Below are positions 4,337 to 11,045 of a stretch of 13,316 nt of DNA, piece by piece. The stretch is from assembly GCA_019314085.1 (NCBI GenBank), contig JAFCZZ010000016.1, positions 1 through 13,316 on the forward strand, written 5' to 3'. The position numbers and the translations under genes are program-made. The stretch comes from Deltaproteobacteria bacterium. Lineage in GTDB: Bacteria; Desulfobacterota; Syntrophia; Syntrophales; UBA2210. A model generated the notes under the pieces. That model was not told the DNA's origin. It did no database searches and saw nothing but the letters and a program-made list of their open reading frames with translations. The stretch's first letter is position 1; each line of letters begins with the position of its first letter.

Positions 4337-4570
4337 ATGAGAACGATGCAAGAGGCCGAAGAGATCGCGAAGTTCGTCCAGCAGGAATACAGCGTGCGGT
4401 GCTTCACTTCTGACGTGACCGACGCTGTGGCCGACTCGCCGCCTTGGATCCAAGTCGACACGAACGGCTTCATGGCGGCCTACCAGGGCCCCTGCAACGA
4501 TCGGTTCGACAGCTGGCTGCGCGGGTTCGAATCCGGCTACCACCACTGCCTCGCTCGCCAGAAGGGCTGA
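4337..4570 (+). CDS. Unknown 77-aa protein
   Basis: ATG at 4337 (MRTMQEAEEIAKF) is preferred because AGGAG of a leader module is 8 bases upstream. An alternative GTG at 4295 overlaps the previous stop (GTGA) but would translate the leader module. The protein has an N-terminal amphipathic helix (MQEAEEIAKFVQQEY), a middle with PPWIQVDTNGFMAAYQG and a C-terminal helix with aromatic and His residues (SWLRGFESGYHHCLARQ). No family recognised. Its acidic, aromatic make-up is typical of small phage early proteins. Confidence 0.7.
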   Translation: MRTMQEAEEIAKFVQQEYSVRCFTSDVTDAVADSPPWIQVDTNGFMAAYQGPCNDRFDSWLRGFESGYHHCLARQKG

Positions 4571-4598
4571 GCCCCGCCTCAGGCAGGAGACCACGACC

Positions 4599-5534
4599 AT
4601 GACACGATCACTCACCAAAGCTTCCGCCCCCCGCGTCGCCGATCTGTTCGCCGGCTGGGGAGGGTTCAGCGTCGGGGCCGAGCTAGCGGGCTGCCGCTGC
4701 GTCTACGCAGCCAACCACTGGCGGCTGGCCGTACAGGCGCACCGTGCCAACCTGCCGCATGCGCAGCATGCCTGCCAGGACCTGCGCCAGGCCAACTGGG
4801 CCACGCTGCCGGACTACGACGTGCTGCTCGCAGCTCCAGCTTGCCAGGGCCACAGCCAAGCCTCTCAGCCCAAGCGTCGGCGCTACCACGACGCGCTCCG
4901 GGCCACGGCCTGGGCCGTGGTGGACTGCGCCGACGTCACCGAACCGAAAGCGATCGTTGTCGAGAACGTGCCCGATTTTCTCCGCTGGCGCTTGTACCCA
5001 ATCTGGCGCGCCGCGCTGGAGCAGCTCGGCTACCGGCTGACCGAGCACCTTCTAGTGGCCAGCCACCACGGAGTGCCACAGCGCCGCAAGCGCCTGTTCG
5101 TGGTCGCCATGCAGGGTCGAGCTTTTGAGCTGGACCACCAGCCCACCAAGGAGCCCGCCTTCGGCCCCCACATTGACTGGGAGGGCGGCAAGTGGCGCCC
5201 CCTTAGCCGGGCCACCGCTGGTGCCCAAGACCGTATCCGGTCAGCTCAGCGCCGGCACGGGGCACGCTGCCTCATCCAACACGTCACCGGCCACAAGGGC
5301 CTGAACCTGTCCGAACCCATCCGCACCATCACGTGCCAGGACCAGTGGGCCGTCGCAGACGGCAACCGCTACCGGCCGCTGACCATCCGCGAGACGGCTC
5401 GCGCGATGGGATTCCCGGACGACTACTTCTGGCCCGAGGGCCGCCGGCGCGACGCCATCCGCGGGCTCGGCAACGCAGTGTGCCCCCCGGTGGCCCGCGA
5501 TCTCGTTTCCCAGGTCACTGCCCAGGCGGCCTAA
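4599..5534 (+). CDS. C5-cytosine DNA methyltransferase
   Basis: A complete 311-residue enzyme that would transfer a methyl group from S-adenosylmethionine to carbon 5 of cytosine in a specific DNA site. Motif I for cofactor binding is DLFAGWGG (15-22). The catalytic loop is PACQGHS with Cys82; the usual Pro-Pro-Cys is Pro-Ala-Cys here, a variant I recall from other phage enzymes. Motif VI is ENV (122-124), motif VIII QRRKRLFVVA (161-170), the short target-recognition region lies at about 171-240, RTITCQ follows (242-247), and motif X is GNAVCPPVARDL (291-302). The start has AGGAGA 8 bases upstream. No restriction endonuclease is adjacent, so self-protection from host restriction or modification of phage or host DNA is the likely role. 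Confidence 0.95.
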   Translation: MTRSLTKASAPRVADLFAGWGGFSVGAELAGCRCVYAANHWRLAVQAHRANLPHAQHACQDLRQANWATLPDYDVLLAAPACQGHSQASQPKRRRYHDALRATAWAVVDCADVTEPKAIVVENVPDFLRWRLYPIWRAALEQLGYRLTEHLLVASHHGVPQRRKRLFVVAMQGRAFELDHQPTKEPAFGPHIDWEGGKWRPLSRATAGAQDRIRSAQRRHGARCLIQHVTGHKGLNLSEPIRTITCQDQWAVADGNRYRPLTIRETARAMGFPDDYFWPEGRRRDAIRGLGNAVCPPVARDLVSQVTAQAA

Positions 5535-5546
5535 TAGGAGTCAGCA

Positions 5547-6167
5547 ATGCCATACGTTGAAGGATACCTCACCTACGGTCCGCGCAACGCGAGCGGCTGG
5601 CCCGCCTTCGTTGATGACGAAGGCAAGGTGTGGCTCACCGAACGTGTGCGCAGCGTCATGGTAGAACGAGGCCCCACGCGGCTCGACACACTCTTTGACG
5701 CGGTGTGGCGCCCGGCGACGACCAGTGGCGAGCTCCCCAAGTGCTTCGTAGGGTGTGCGCTGTTCGATGCTATCTACGCTTGCCTGCACCGTGCCGTGCT
5801 CCATGCTAACGGTGAGTCGTGCTGGCGCATTGCACGGCCATTCACCCAGCAGCCAGCGGTGCCCGCCGGACAGGTGCGCACTATCACCGTCATCGGACGG
5901 GTCTGGGGCCCCGATCTGAACGGCAACAGTCACTGCGGAGCCACCATCTTGGTCAACGGCGAGGAGGTGGGGCGGCCAAATCCCACCGGTGGTGAGCGAG
6001 GGTACCTGGCTGAGGCTTTCGATTGGTTAGAGCGCCACGGCTACATCCTACGCGGCGCCCAGGACAACCATCGGTTTAGCGTCTCCCCGGACGCCTACTG
6101 TCGCCGCAAGGACATCACCCTGCATCACGAGGCCTGTCGAGTGGGCCGCAAAAGGGACCTGGCCTGA
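5547..6167 (+). CDS. Unknown 206-aa protein with phage-type C-terminal domain
   Basis: ATG at 5547 has AGGAG 6 bases upstream and begins 12 bases after the methyltransferase stop. Residues 1 to about 105 (MPYVEGYLTYGPR onward) are unknown and contain three Cys. From about residue 110 the sequence RTITVIGRVWGPDLNGNSHC, then ATILVNGEEVGR and YLAEAFDWLERHGYI, follows a pattern of small free-standing phage proteins with an NGN-[TS]-x-H, V-x-VNG-x-EVG and C-terminal helix plan. Here that unit seems fused to an extra N-terminal domain. Tail residues 180-206 are basic and Cys/His-rich. Function not known. Confidence 0.8.
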   Translation: MPYVEGYLTYGPRNASGWPAFVDDEGKVWLTERVRSVMVERGPTRLDTLFDAVWRPATTSGELPKCFVGCALFDAIYACLHRAVLHANGESCWRIARPFTQQPAVPAGQVRTITVIGRVWGPDLNGNSHCGATILVNGEEVGRPNPTGGERGYLAEAFDWLERHGYILRGAQDNHRFSVSPDAYCRRKDITLHHEACRVGRKRDLA

Positions 6168-6170
6168 CCA

Positions 6171-6503
6171 ATGTGGGAGCTACAAGAACACATGCACCCG
6201 TACGTGGCCCCCAGCGTGTGGAAGGCCGCGCTCAGGCACGGTCACCCGTCCTATGAGCACTGGCTCGCCGATACCTACGCCGACCAGCGGCACGACGCGG
6301 ACGACGAGGCAAGCCACGCCGCTCTAGTGAGCCGTGCGCTCGAAACCATCGAGCGCACCAACCCAGAAGTGATCGTTGATGCCATCGCGGAGCACGCCAT
6401 CGAAGTGGGCTCCACGACCAACGGGGGGCACGAAATCTATCTGGACGACTGGACCAGTGTGCCCTGGTGCTCGGAGAGCGAGATGCTGGTCTGGCCCGGG
6501 TGA
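6171..6503 (+). CDS. Unknown acidic 110-aa protein
   Basis: ATG at 6171 follows the previous stop by 3 bases. The only ribosome-site-like stretch (AAAAGGGA) is about 13 bases away inside the upstream gene, so initiation may depend on coupling. Composition is acidic with many His (HMHPYVAPSVWKAALRHGHP at the start), a likely helical middle (SHAALVSRALETIERTNPEV) and a Trp-rich end (HEIYLDDWTSVPWCS). A single Cys. No family recognised and no signal or membrane segment. Confidence 0.75.
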   Translation: MWELQEHMHPYVAPSVWKAALRHGHPSYEHWLADTYADQRHDADDEASHAALVSRALETIERTNPEVIVDAIAEHAIEVGSTTNGGHEIYLDDWTSVPWCSESEMLVWPG

Positions 6504-6510
6504 ACACAGC

Positions 6511-6801
6511 ATGACAACACAAAAGAACAGCAGCCGAGACGACGACCTCGCCCAACAGTTTGCCGCCTTCGTGCGCCTGTTTCGTCAGCAAGGGTGGTCG
6601 GATGACACCGCGAACACGGCGCAACGGCTGGGGGCGCGCATCGACGCCTGCCAGCGGCGAGTACGCCATCTTGACGGCGTACTCCATTCGATAGCGCACA
6701 GCGCCAACCAAGCAACATGGTTCGGCACGGCCTACCAACCGGACGATACCGTTTGCCCCCAACACAGTCTGGAGAACACCGATGAGAGCGAAAGCGGGTG
6801 A
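6511..6801 (+). CDS. Unknown 96-aa helical protein
   Basis: ATG at 6511 (MTTQKNSSRDDD) begins 7 bases after the previous stop; only a weak CGGG-type ribosome site is seen, so coupling is likely. Sequence suggests mainly helix: DLAQQFAAFVRLFRQQGW, then RLGARIDACQRRVRHLDGVL and HSIAHSANQA. The C-terminus is a polar tail that overlaps the next gene by 20 bases. A longer in-frame version back to 6376 would overlap the previous gene fully and is rejected. No family recognised. Confidence 0.7.
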   Translation: MTTQKNSSRDDDLAQQFAAFVRLFRQQGWSDDTANTAQRLGARIDACQRRVRHLDGVLHSIAHSANQATWFGTAYQPDDTVCPQHSLENTDESESG

Positions 6802-7033
6802 GACGATTTCCAGAGCGGCCCGAGCGCGACTCGGACAACTGTGGGGCATGACGGGGCCGTGGCCAGATGACACGGTGGCGACAAAGTCCAGAGACGACGA
6901 CGGCCAATGGTTGTGCGCCACCTGCGGGCTAACCTTCGCCAACAACGCCCAAGCCATGGGCCACGAATTTGAGCACGACAGCCACCGCCTGGCGTGGCTA
7001 TCGTTCACCAGCCAGAACATCGAGGAGGCCTAA
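6782..7033 (+). CDS. C2H2 zinc-finger protein, 83 aa
   Basis: ATG at 6782 follows GGAG (6771-6774) by 7 bases and overlaps the preceding gene. Residues 45-65 match the classical C2H2 finger spacing: Cys45-x2-Cys48-x3-Phe52, then Ala58 in place of the usual Leu, then His61-x3-His65, within CATCGLTFANNAQAMGHEFEH. The N-terminus is basic (MRAKAGETISRAARARLGQ), so DNA or RNA binding is plausible. Such single fingers are far less common in bacteria and phages than in eukaryotes. Whether this one contacts DNA or a protein cannot be told from sequence. Confidence 0.8.
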   Translation: MRAKAGETISRAARARLGQLWGMTGPWPDDTVATKSRDDDGQWLCATCGLTFANNAQAMGHEFEHDSHRLAWLSFTSQNIEEA

Positions 7034-7040
7034 GAGAACC

Positions 7041-7346
7041 ATGCGCAAGATCACCCAAGATGCCGCTCACGCCTTCAATGCCGGCCGGACACTCTGCCGC
7101 GACAACACAACCGTCGCAGTCGACCCAGATGGTGAGGTCATGCTCTGCTTGCACGGCAACCTCATCGCCAAGCGTACCGCTGACGGGCGCCTCTTCGTCC
7201 GCACTGCTGGGTGGGACACGACCACGACCAAGGAGCGGCTCAACGGACTGGGCGACGTCCAGGTCTATCATGAGCGACGCGTGCTACACCTCAACGGCAA
7301 GCCGTGGGACAATCATGCGGACTGGACCGAGGTTGCGGCGGCGTGA
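7041..7346 (+). CDS. Conserved phage protein of unknown function, 101 aa
   Basis: ATG at 7041 is chosen because the family begins at this point (MRKITQDAAHAFNAG) and GAGGAGG/AAGAGA lie just upstream. I recognise a widespread phage family: RKIT-x-x-A-x-x-AF near the start, then NTTVAVDPDGEVMLCLHGNL, IAKR, a GRLFVRTAGWDTTTTKERLN segment and LHLNGKPWD near the end. The family is small, soluble and has no known activity; the [LH]GN-L-IA and T-x-x-T-x-ERLNGL blocks are its hallmark. Recognition is from memory of the pattern. It supports the phage origin of the window. Confidence 0.9.
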   Translation: MRKITQDAAHAFNAGRTLCRDNTTVAVDPDGEVMLCLHGNLIAKRTADGRLFVRTAGWDTTTTKERLNGLGDVQVYHERRVLHLNGKPWDNHADWTEVAAA

Positions 7347-7382
7347 CGCCGCGCCACGCGATCCCTGCAACTGGAGAACACC

Positions 7383-7694
7383 ATGTCCGAGCGCCGAACA
7401 GCTGTCATCTACATCGCCGCCGTCACAGGGCACGTCCGCGCCGCCAGGGGGCTAGTAGGGCGCGCAATCCGACGCTCCCTCGGAGTCAAGCAATGGTACA
7501 CCGACCCTTACTTCGTCACCTACAGGAGCCGCGCAGATGTGATCCGCGACGGAGCCGACGCCGCCCTTGCCAGTCCCCGTTTTACCCTGGAAATTACCGA
7601 TGATGAAAGAGAACTACTTGAGGCCGAGCTCATCCACCTAGCGGCGGACGAGGGCTGGCTTTCCGGGCCACCTGTCGACATCTACCACGACTGA
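7383..7694 (+). CDS. Unknown 103-aa protein
   Basis: ATG at 7383 has GGAG (7373-7376) 6 bases upstream within CTGGAGAACACC, the same ribosome-site string used at 6769-6780. The N-terminus MSERRTAVIYIAAVTGHVRA could be a buried strand; a basic segment (RGLVGRAIRRSLGVKQW) follows, then an acidic helical C-terminal half (EITDDERELLEAELIHLAAD). Not long or hydrophobic enough for a membrane helix. No family recognised. Confidence 0.75.
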   Translation: MSERRTAVIYIAAVTGHVRAARGLVGRAIRRSLGVKQWYTDPYFVTYRSRADVIRDGADAALASPRFTLEITDDERELLEAELIHLAADEGWLSGPPVDIYHD

Positions 7695-7698
7695 GACG

Positions 7699-7962
7699 AT
7701 GGGACGCAAGAGCAGGAAACAGAACCGGAACCGGAAGCGGCGCGCAAAGGCAGCGGCCGCCCGCTTTATCCCGCCGCCCCATCCCATGGCCGATCCGCAA
7801 GCCTGGCTCAACACGCCGCTCCCTATCTGCCCGCGCTGCGGGCTCCCCCACAGCACAGTCCAGCTGAGACTCAACCCCTTCTTCGTCGAGGGCATCGATG
7901 TTTGCCCTGAGTACATAAAATCGTGCCTCGCCTGCTGGCAAGAGAGAAAGGACGACATCTAA
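7699..7962 (+). CDS. Basic zinc-ribbon-like protein, 87 aa
   Basis: The first 22 residues are highly basic (MGRKSRKQNRNRKRRAKAA), as in nucleic-acid-binding or ribosome-binding tails. The rest holds CPRC (44/47), Cys69 and CLAC (76/79), spacing suited to a zinc ribbon. The start lies 4 bases after the previous stop with only a weak ribosome site, so coupled translation is likely; its own stop overlaps the next start (TAATG). Role unknown. The split of a basic tail and a Cys ribbon suggests nucleic acid contact, which is inference. Confidence 0.75.
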   Translation: MGRKSRKQNRNRKRRAKAAAARFIPPPHPMADPQAWLNTPLPICPRCGLPHSTVQLRLNPFFVEGIDVCPEYIKSCLACWQERKDDI

Positions 7963-8315
7963 TGACCCCCACCGACTGGAGAGCAACCGCAGCGCAAGCT
8001 TGGAAGGCATGCGACGACCGGCCGCTCCGTCGCGACGAGAAGATCGCATTGGTGTGCGAGGCGCTCACCAACAACCTGGAGCGCGAGCGGACTGGGGGGT
8101 ACAGCTCGACGAGCATTGACCACCTGGCGGCTCGGAGTCCGTTGAATGCGCGAAAGTTCGGGGCGGTGTGCCGCCACCACCTAGCTGAAGTCAATCGCCT
8201 ACTGGGCACCGACTATCGCTACTGCAAAGCCGCGTACCACCCAAGTGGCAACGGAGCGTTCGGTCGACTGGGCGGCAGCCGACCAGCCTCCTACCACAAG
8301 CCGTGCCTAATCTAA
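7962..8315 (+). CDS. Unknown 117-aa protein
   Basis: ATG at 7962 overlaps the previous stop (TAATG) with GAAAGGA 9 bases upstream. N-terminal helices (TDWRATAAQAWKACDDRP, RRDEKIALVCEALTNNLERE) are followed by SSTSIDHLAARSPLNARKFG and CRHHLAEVNRLLGTDYRY, then a Gly/Ser/His-rich tail. The arrangement of a Ser/Asn-rich turn before a basic helix could be a DNA-binding domain, but no clear helix-turn-helix consensus is met. Five Cys without paired spacing. Family not recognised. Confidence 0.75.
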   Translation: MTPTDWRATAAQAWKACDDRPLRRDEKIALVCEALTNNLERERTGGYSSTSIDHLAARSPLNARKFGAVCRHHLAEVNRLLGTDYRYCKAAYHPSGNGAFGRLGGSRPASYHKPCLI

Positions 8316-8323
8316 GGACCACT

Positions 8324-8593
8324 ATGAGCCCATTTCGACTGATCATCAAAGGCACCGGGGAAGAGGTAACCGACGCATGCAAGGCACGCAATGTTGCACC
8401 GCTACGCGCCGTGGAGCTGCCCGACCGGAACAACACCGTCGTCGTTGCCATGGCCGACCCACTCGAGCTACACCAATGGTACGCCGGGGACGAACAAGAG
8501 CGGGGCTTGATCCGGGCCGGCAAGCCACTACCGCCCGGAGCTCTACTGTATTTTCAAGAGGGGGCAGGCGCCGACGCCGCCCCCAACCAGTGA
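8324..8593 (+). CDS. Unknown 89-aa protein
   Basis: ATG at 8324 with AAGGA 5 bases upstream; that site overlaps the previous stop. The protein starts with a strand (PFRLIIKGTGEEVTDAC), continues VAPLRAVELPDRNNTVVVAM and ends with a Pro/Gly/Ala-rich acidic tail. The string of alternating hydrophobic strands suggests a small beta domain. No motif or family recognised. Neighbours on both sides share the GGACCAC-type ribosome-site context (AAGGACCACT here, GAGGACCACC next), suggesting local duplication of the intergenic piece. Confidence 0.75.
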   Translation: MSPFRLIIKGTGEEVTDACKARNVAPLRAVELPDRNNTVVVAMADPLELHQWYAGDEQERGLIRAGKPLPPGALLYFQEGAGADAAPNQ

Positions 8594-8601
8594 GGACCAC
8601 C

Positions 8602-8925
8602 ATGGAAATGCTCAGCGCAGATTACGGCACCAGCTACACCTACCCCGCACCGCTCCACACAATTGCTGGGTGGGTCGGGGACTGGAGCTACGGAAACGAC
8701 ACTGCAGCGCATCTGCACGTCACGCTACCGCGGGGCCGCATCTTGAGCGTGTTCGTTGAGCACGAGGAGCCTGCAGAACGTGAGGACCCGAACACGGCTC
8801 GGTACAACGTGTTCGAATGGGACGCAGCCAACGAGCAGCCCGACCTCGGGGCCGACTGGTTTGAGACCGAAGATCCATACGCCCTGCTCGGCTACCTCGT
8901 CGTTGCCAACCAAGAGGCACAATGA
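8602..8925 (+). CDS. Unknown acidic 107-aa protein
   Basis: ATG at 8602 (MEMLSADYGTSYTYP) follows GAGGA by 5 bases. The sequence is rich in aromatic and acidic residues and in predicted strands: HTIAGWVGDWSYGND, AAHLHVTLPRGRILSVFVEH, then ARYNVFEWDAANEQ and a helical end (DPYALLGYLVVANQEAQ). No Cys. It looks like a compact alpha/beta domain, but no family is recognised. It ends in an ATGA overlap with the next gene. Confidence 0.75.
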   Translation: MEMLSADYGTSYTYPAPLHTIAGWVGDWSYGNDTAAHLHVTLPRGRILSVFVEHEEPAEREDPNTARYNVFEWDAANEQPDLGADWFETEDPYALLGYLVVANQEAQ

Positions 8926-9263
8926 CGAAGGACCAACAGCGACGCGAACAGGCGGCTTGGCGAGCCAAGCAAAGCCTAGCTCACTTCATGAGAGCGGTAT
9001 TCAAGGCTGCCGGGCTACCATGGGACAGCGACAGCCAGGACGGGATCACTGGTATTGTTGACGATCTCGTCGAGGCCTGCACCCCTGTACCGCCGCCGCG
9101 ACCGCTAAGCCAGCTCACGGCAGCGCTAGACGACTTAGAGCAGCCGGGGGCGATAGCAGAGCTGACGATGGCTGAGATTGCGGAGGTAGCCGAATCTAAT
9201 TGGGCAACTTCCCCCACACCGCCCCATGCCGGAAAAGAGCCCCCGGGCGACACTGAGGACTAG
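8922..9263 (+). CDS. Unknown 113-aa helical protein
   Basis: Starts in the previous stop (ATGA). The first half is basic and helical (MTKDQQRREQAAWRAKQSLA, HFMRAVFKAAGLPW), then an acidic helix (GITGIVDDLVEA), a Pro-rich linker (PVPPPRPLSQ), and another acidic helix (IAELTMAEIAEVAESN) with a Pro-rich disordered tail. No family recognised. The opposite charge of the two halves suggests a small adaptor, but this is speculation. Confidence 0.75.
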   Translation: MTKDQQRREQAAWRAKQSLAHFMRAVFKAAGLPWDSDSQDGITGIVDDLVEACTPVPPPRPLSQLTAALDDLEQPGAIAELTMAEIAEVAESNWATSPTPPHAGKEPPGDTED

Positions 9264-9266
9264 ACT

Positions 9267-9485
9267 GTGCTTAGCCCAATCCGCCGCCTACGACTGCTCA
9301 AGCAAGTGCTGCGCCTCGCCCGTAAAGGAGGGCGCGAGGAGCTTAGCGGCGGCGCCAGCGGCCACACTATTCGCCGGCAACAGCGCGCCCAGGACAAGGC
9401 GACGCAAGCCGGCTGTCATGTCTGCGACGTGGCGGTCATGACCTTTCAGGGACTCGACGAGGGCAGTGCGAGCGGAGAGACGTGA
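9267..9485 (+). CDS. Small basic protein, 72 aa
   Basis: GTG at 9267 with GAGGAC 7 bases upstream, 3 bases after the previous stop. The N-terminus is very basic and amphipathic (MLSPIRRLRLLKQVLRLARK), followed by a Gln/Arg stretch (HTIRRQQRAQDKATQ) and one CHVC pair. The C-terminal tail is acidic (GLDEGSASGET). It could bind nucleic acid or membranes. Family not recognised; the non-ATG start and short length lower confidence somewhat. Confidence 0.65.
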   Translation: MLSPIRRLRLLKQVLRLARKGGREELSGGASGHTIRRQQRAQDKATQAGCHVCDVAVMTFQGLDEGSASGET

Positions 9486-9508
9486 CCATCTAAGGAAAGG
9501 CTGACGCG

Positions 9509-10162
9509 ATGAGTGACAGGTTTGAACATCTAGGAGCGTACGAGCTGCGGACAAAGCCCGACACGGTGCCCGTAACCATCTGGGGTGGCGAACACCACGA
9601 CAGCTTCCTAATCCCACACTGCGGGGACATCGTCCACTGGGAGCACGCTGGCGATGACGAGATCCAAGAGACGGTGGTGGGGAGCTACTCGGCCTACACG
9701 GTCTTGGCGTACGAAGCCGAGGCGGCTGGGCTCTGCCCCGTCACCGACGTGTGCGACGCTGTTAGCGACGCACTGCACCATGCAAGCGAAGCCATCTATG
9801 ACGACGGCGCGCACTTTAGCAAGGAGCACGGCCTCGACGACCACTGGGGGGGGAACATTCTAATCGTGCACCACGTCAAACTGGACGAGGGCCACCGCGG
9901 GAGAGGACTTGGCCTGGCCGTCATCCACACACTCGTGCGCCGCTACGGTGCCGACCGAGAACTCGTCGTCATGAAGCCGTTCCCATTGCAATTCTCGCAC
10001 AAGGTGACCCAGGATAACGAGGGCGAGTTCAAGGCTGCCGTTGCCAAGCTGACCGCCTATTACAAGCGGCTTGGATTTCATCCTCTCCGGGGAGCGCCAG
10101 AACACCTTGTTCTAGATTTAGCCCGTGGCCGTCCCTCTCTGGAGAAAGTGCTTGAGGCATGA
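9509..10162 (+). CDS. GNAT-like N-acetyltransferase, 217 aa
   Basis: Residues 114-190 look like the core of a GNAT fold: a strand (NILIVHHVKLD), the acetyl-CoA pyrophosphate loop HRGRGLGLAVI with R-x-x-G-x-G at 130-135, a helix, then YYKRLGF (184-190), the typical late motif. The N-terminal 110 residues (MSDRFEHLGAYEL onward) are not recognised and may hold the substrate-binding part. Such enzymes move an acetyl group from acetyl-CoA to an amine of a protein, aminoglycoside or small molecule; the substrate cannot be told. The start has an AAGGAAAGG site 8 bases upstream. Its stop overlaps the lipoprotein gene by ATGA, so the two may form a cargo pair. Confidence 0.75.
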   Translation: MSDRFEHLGAYELRTKPDTVPVTIWGGEHHDSFLIPHCGDIVHWEHAGDDEIQETVVGSYSAYTVLAYEAEAAGLCPVTDVCDAVSDALHHASEAIYDDGAHFSKEHGLDDHWGGNILIVHHVKLDEGHRGRGLGLAVIHTLVRRYGADRELVVMKPFPLQFSHKVTQDNEGEFKAAVAKLTAYYKRLGFHPLRGAPEHLVLDLARGRPSLEKVLEA

Positions 10163-10629
10163 GCTACCAGGGAACAATGGCGCTACTAGGGCTCCTACTG
10201 TCCGGTTGCTGGCCGGCGCTCGAACCGGTCGACGAAGAGCCCGCCGAGGGGTGCGAGCTGCAGTACGACTGCCGCGACAGCAGCGCCGACCAGGCGCTCT
10301 GTGTCGCGGGGCTCTGCCAACCGAGCGGCACCATCAGTTGCTCGGCAGACGATGACTGTGGCGCGCTCGGATGGTGCCTACTCATCGCGGAGGACTGCGT
10401 GCATGGCGATCCGGAAAGCTGCGATGGGGGCACCGAGGGGGTGTGCATGCCGTCCGATCCCCGTCACTGTCGCAACGGTGACGAATTGCTCGACTGCTAC
10501 GCCGAGAAGCGGGTGTGCTGTGAAAGCATCACCGGACCCGACACCGGCAGCCGCAGATGTGCCGCGGCCGAAGACTGCACGCCCGAACTGGGCGGCTACC
10601 CGACAATCAACTCCAAGGAGCTTCAGTAG
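10159..10629 (+). CDS. Cys-rich secreted lipoprotein, 156 aa
   Basis: A signal peptide of about 16 residues (MSYQGTMALLGLLLSG) ends in lipobox L-S-G-Cys17, so the mature protein would be lipid-anchored at Cys17. There is no Lys/Arg before the hydrophobic stretch, which is unusual. The mature part is acidic with many Cys in C-x(5-8)-C patterns (CSADDDCG, CVAGLCQ, GVCMP, RVCC), implying disulfides and a periplasmic or outer-membrane site. The style resembles Cys-rich lipoproteins of Myxococcota, the best host hint in the window. Phage lipoproteins often block superinfection or alter the surface; either would fit. It is translationally coupled to the acetyltransferase. Confidence 0.8.
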   Translation: MSYQGTMALLGLLLSGCWPALEPVDEEPAEGCELQYDCRDSSADQALCVAGLCQPSGTISCSADDDCGALGWCLLIAEDCVHGDPESCDGGTEGVCMPSDPRHCRNGDELLDCYAEKRVCCESITGPDTGSRRCAAAEDCTPELGGYPTINSKELQ

Positions 10630-10641
10630 GAGCGCCAAACC

Positions 10642-10917
10642 CTACGAAAAGCTGCGGAGGATACGGGTAATCTCAGCGGCGGCATCCGTGTGGCCGCCTT
10701 CGAGCAACGCAGAGTGTGCGAACGACAGCGAAAACGTGACGCATTGCCTCGTGGCAAAGTCCGTCTTCACCGGGGGGAGGAATGGCTTGTCGAGCGTTCG
10801 GATGGCAGCGTCACCGATCGCTTTTCCGGCCTGGCGTAGGGACTCCAGCGTTTTTTCGCCGTATTCCTGGGCCTCTTCATCGAACTTCCTGAGCGCTGGA
10901 GCGGTCATGAGCTGCAT
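10642..10917 (-). CDS. Lone leftward gene, 91-aa helical protein
   Basis: The only convincing leftward gene right of the control region. ATG at 10917 (MQLMTAPALRKFDEE) is the most upstream ATG; a non-ATG start at 11031 would add a hydrophobic stretch (AAPLVFWLGSVGSVIMQ) and give a membrane-anchored form. No clear ribosome site precedes either. Body: amphipathic helices (EYGEKTLESLRQAGKAIGDA), then VKTDFATRQCVTFSLSF and a C-terminal helix (DAAAEITRILRSF). GC-rich third positions support coding; the opposite strand here has no plausible gene. It converges on the lipoprotein gene (12-base gap). This orientation is typical of a moron or immunity-type gene, but the role is unknown. Confidence 0.6.
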   Translation of the reverse strand: MQLMTAPALRKFDEEAQEYGEKTLESLRQAGKAIGDAAIRTLDKPFLPPVKTDFATRQCVTFSLSFAHSALLEGGHTDAAAEITRILRSFS

Positions 10918-10980
10918 AATAACAGAACCAACTGAGCCCAGCCAAAAAACCAGTGGAGCGGCAAAGAGCCGTGCACCAAG

Positions 10981-10997
10981 GTTGCCCTGGCGGCAAC
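10981..10997. other. Hairpin in divergent intergenic region
   Basis: GTTGCC-CTGGC-GGCAAC, a perfect 6-bp stem with 5-base loop, in the 128-base gap between the leftward gene at 10642-10917 and the rightward block starting at 11046. A second imperfect palindrome (CGTGTACAACGTACGCG) follows within 20 bases. Could be an operator or leader structure; no T-tract, so not a clear terminator. No recognisable promoter hexamers were found in this gap. Confidence 0.45.
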
Positions 10998-11045
10998 ATT
11001 CGTGTACAACGTACGCGTGGGCGCAGGGCAACGGGAGACATGCTA

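Noticed and set aside
4903..4920. CCACGGCC-TG-GGCCGTGG palindrome inside the methyltransferase gene
   Set aside because: It is GC-rich, short, in a conserved coding stretch and explained by codon choice for Ala-Thr-Ala-Trp-Ala-Val; no supporting context.
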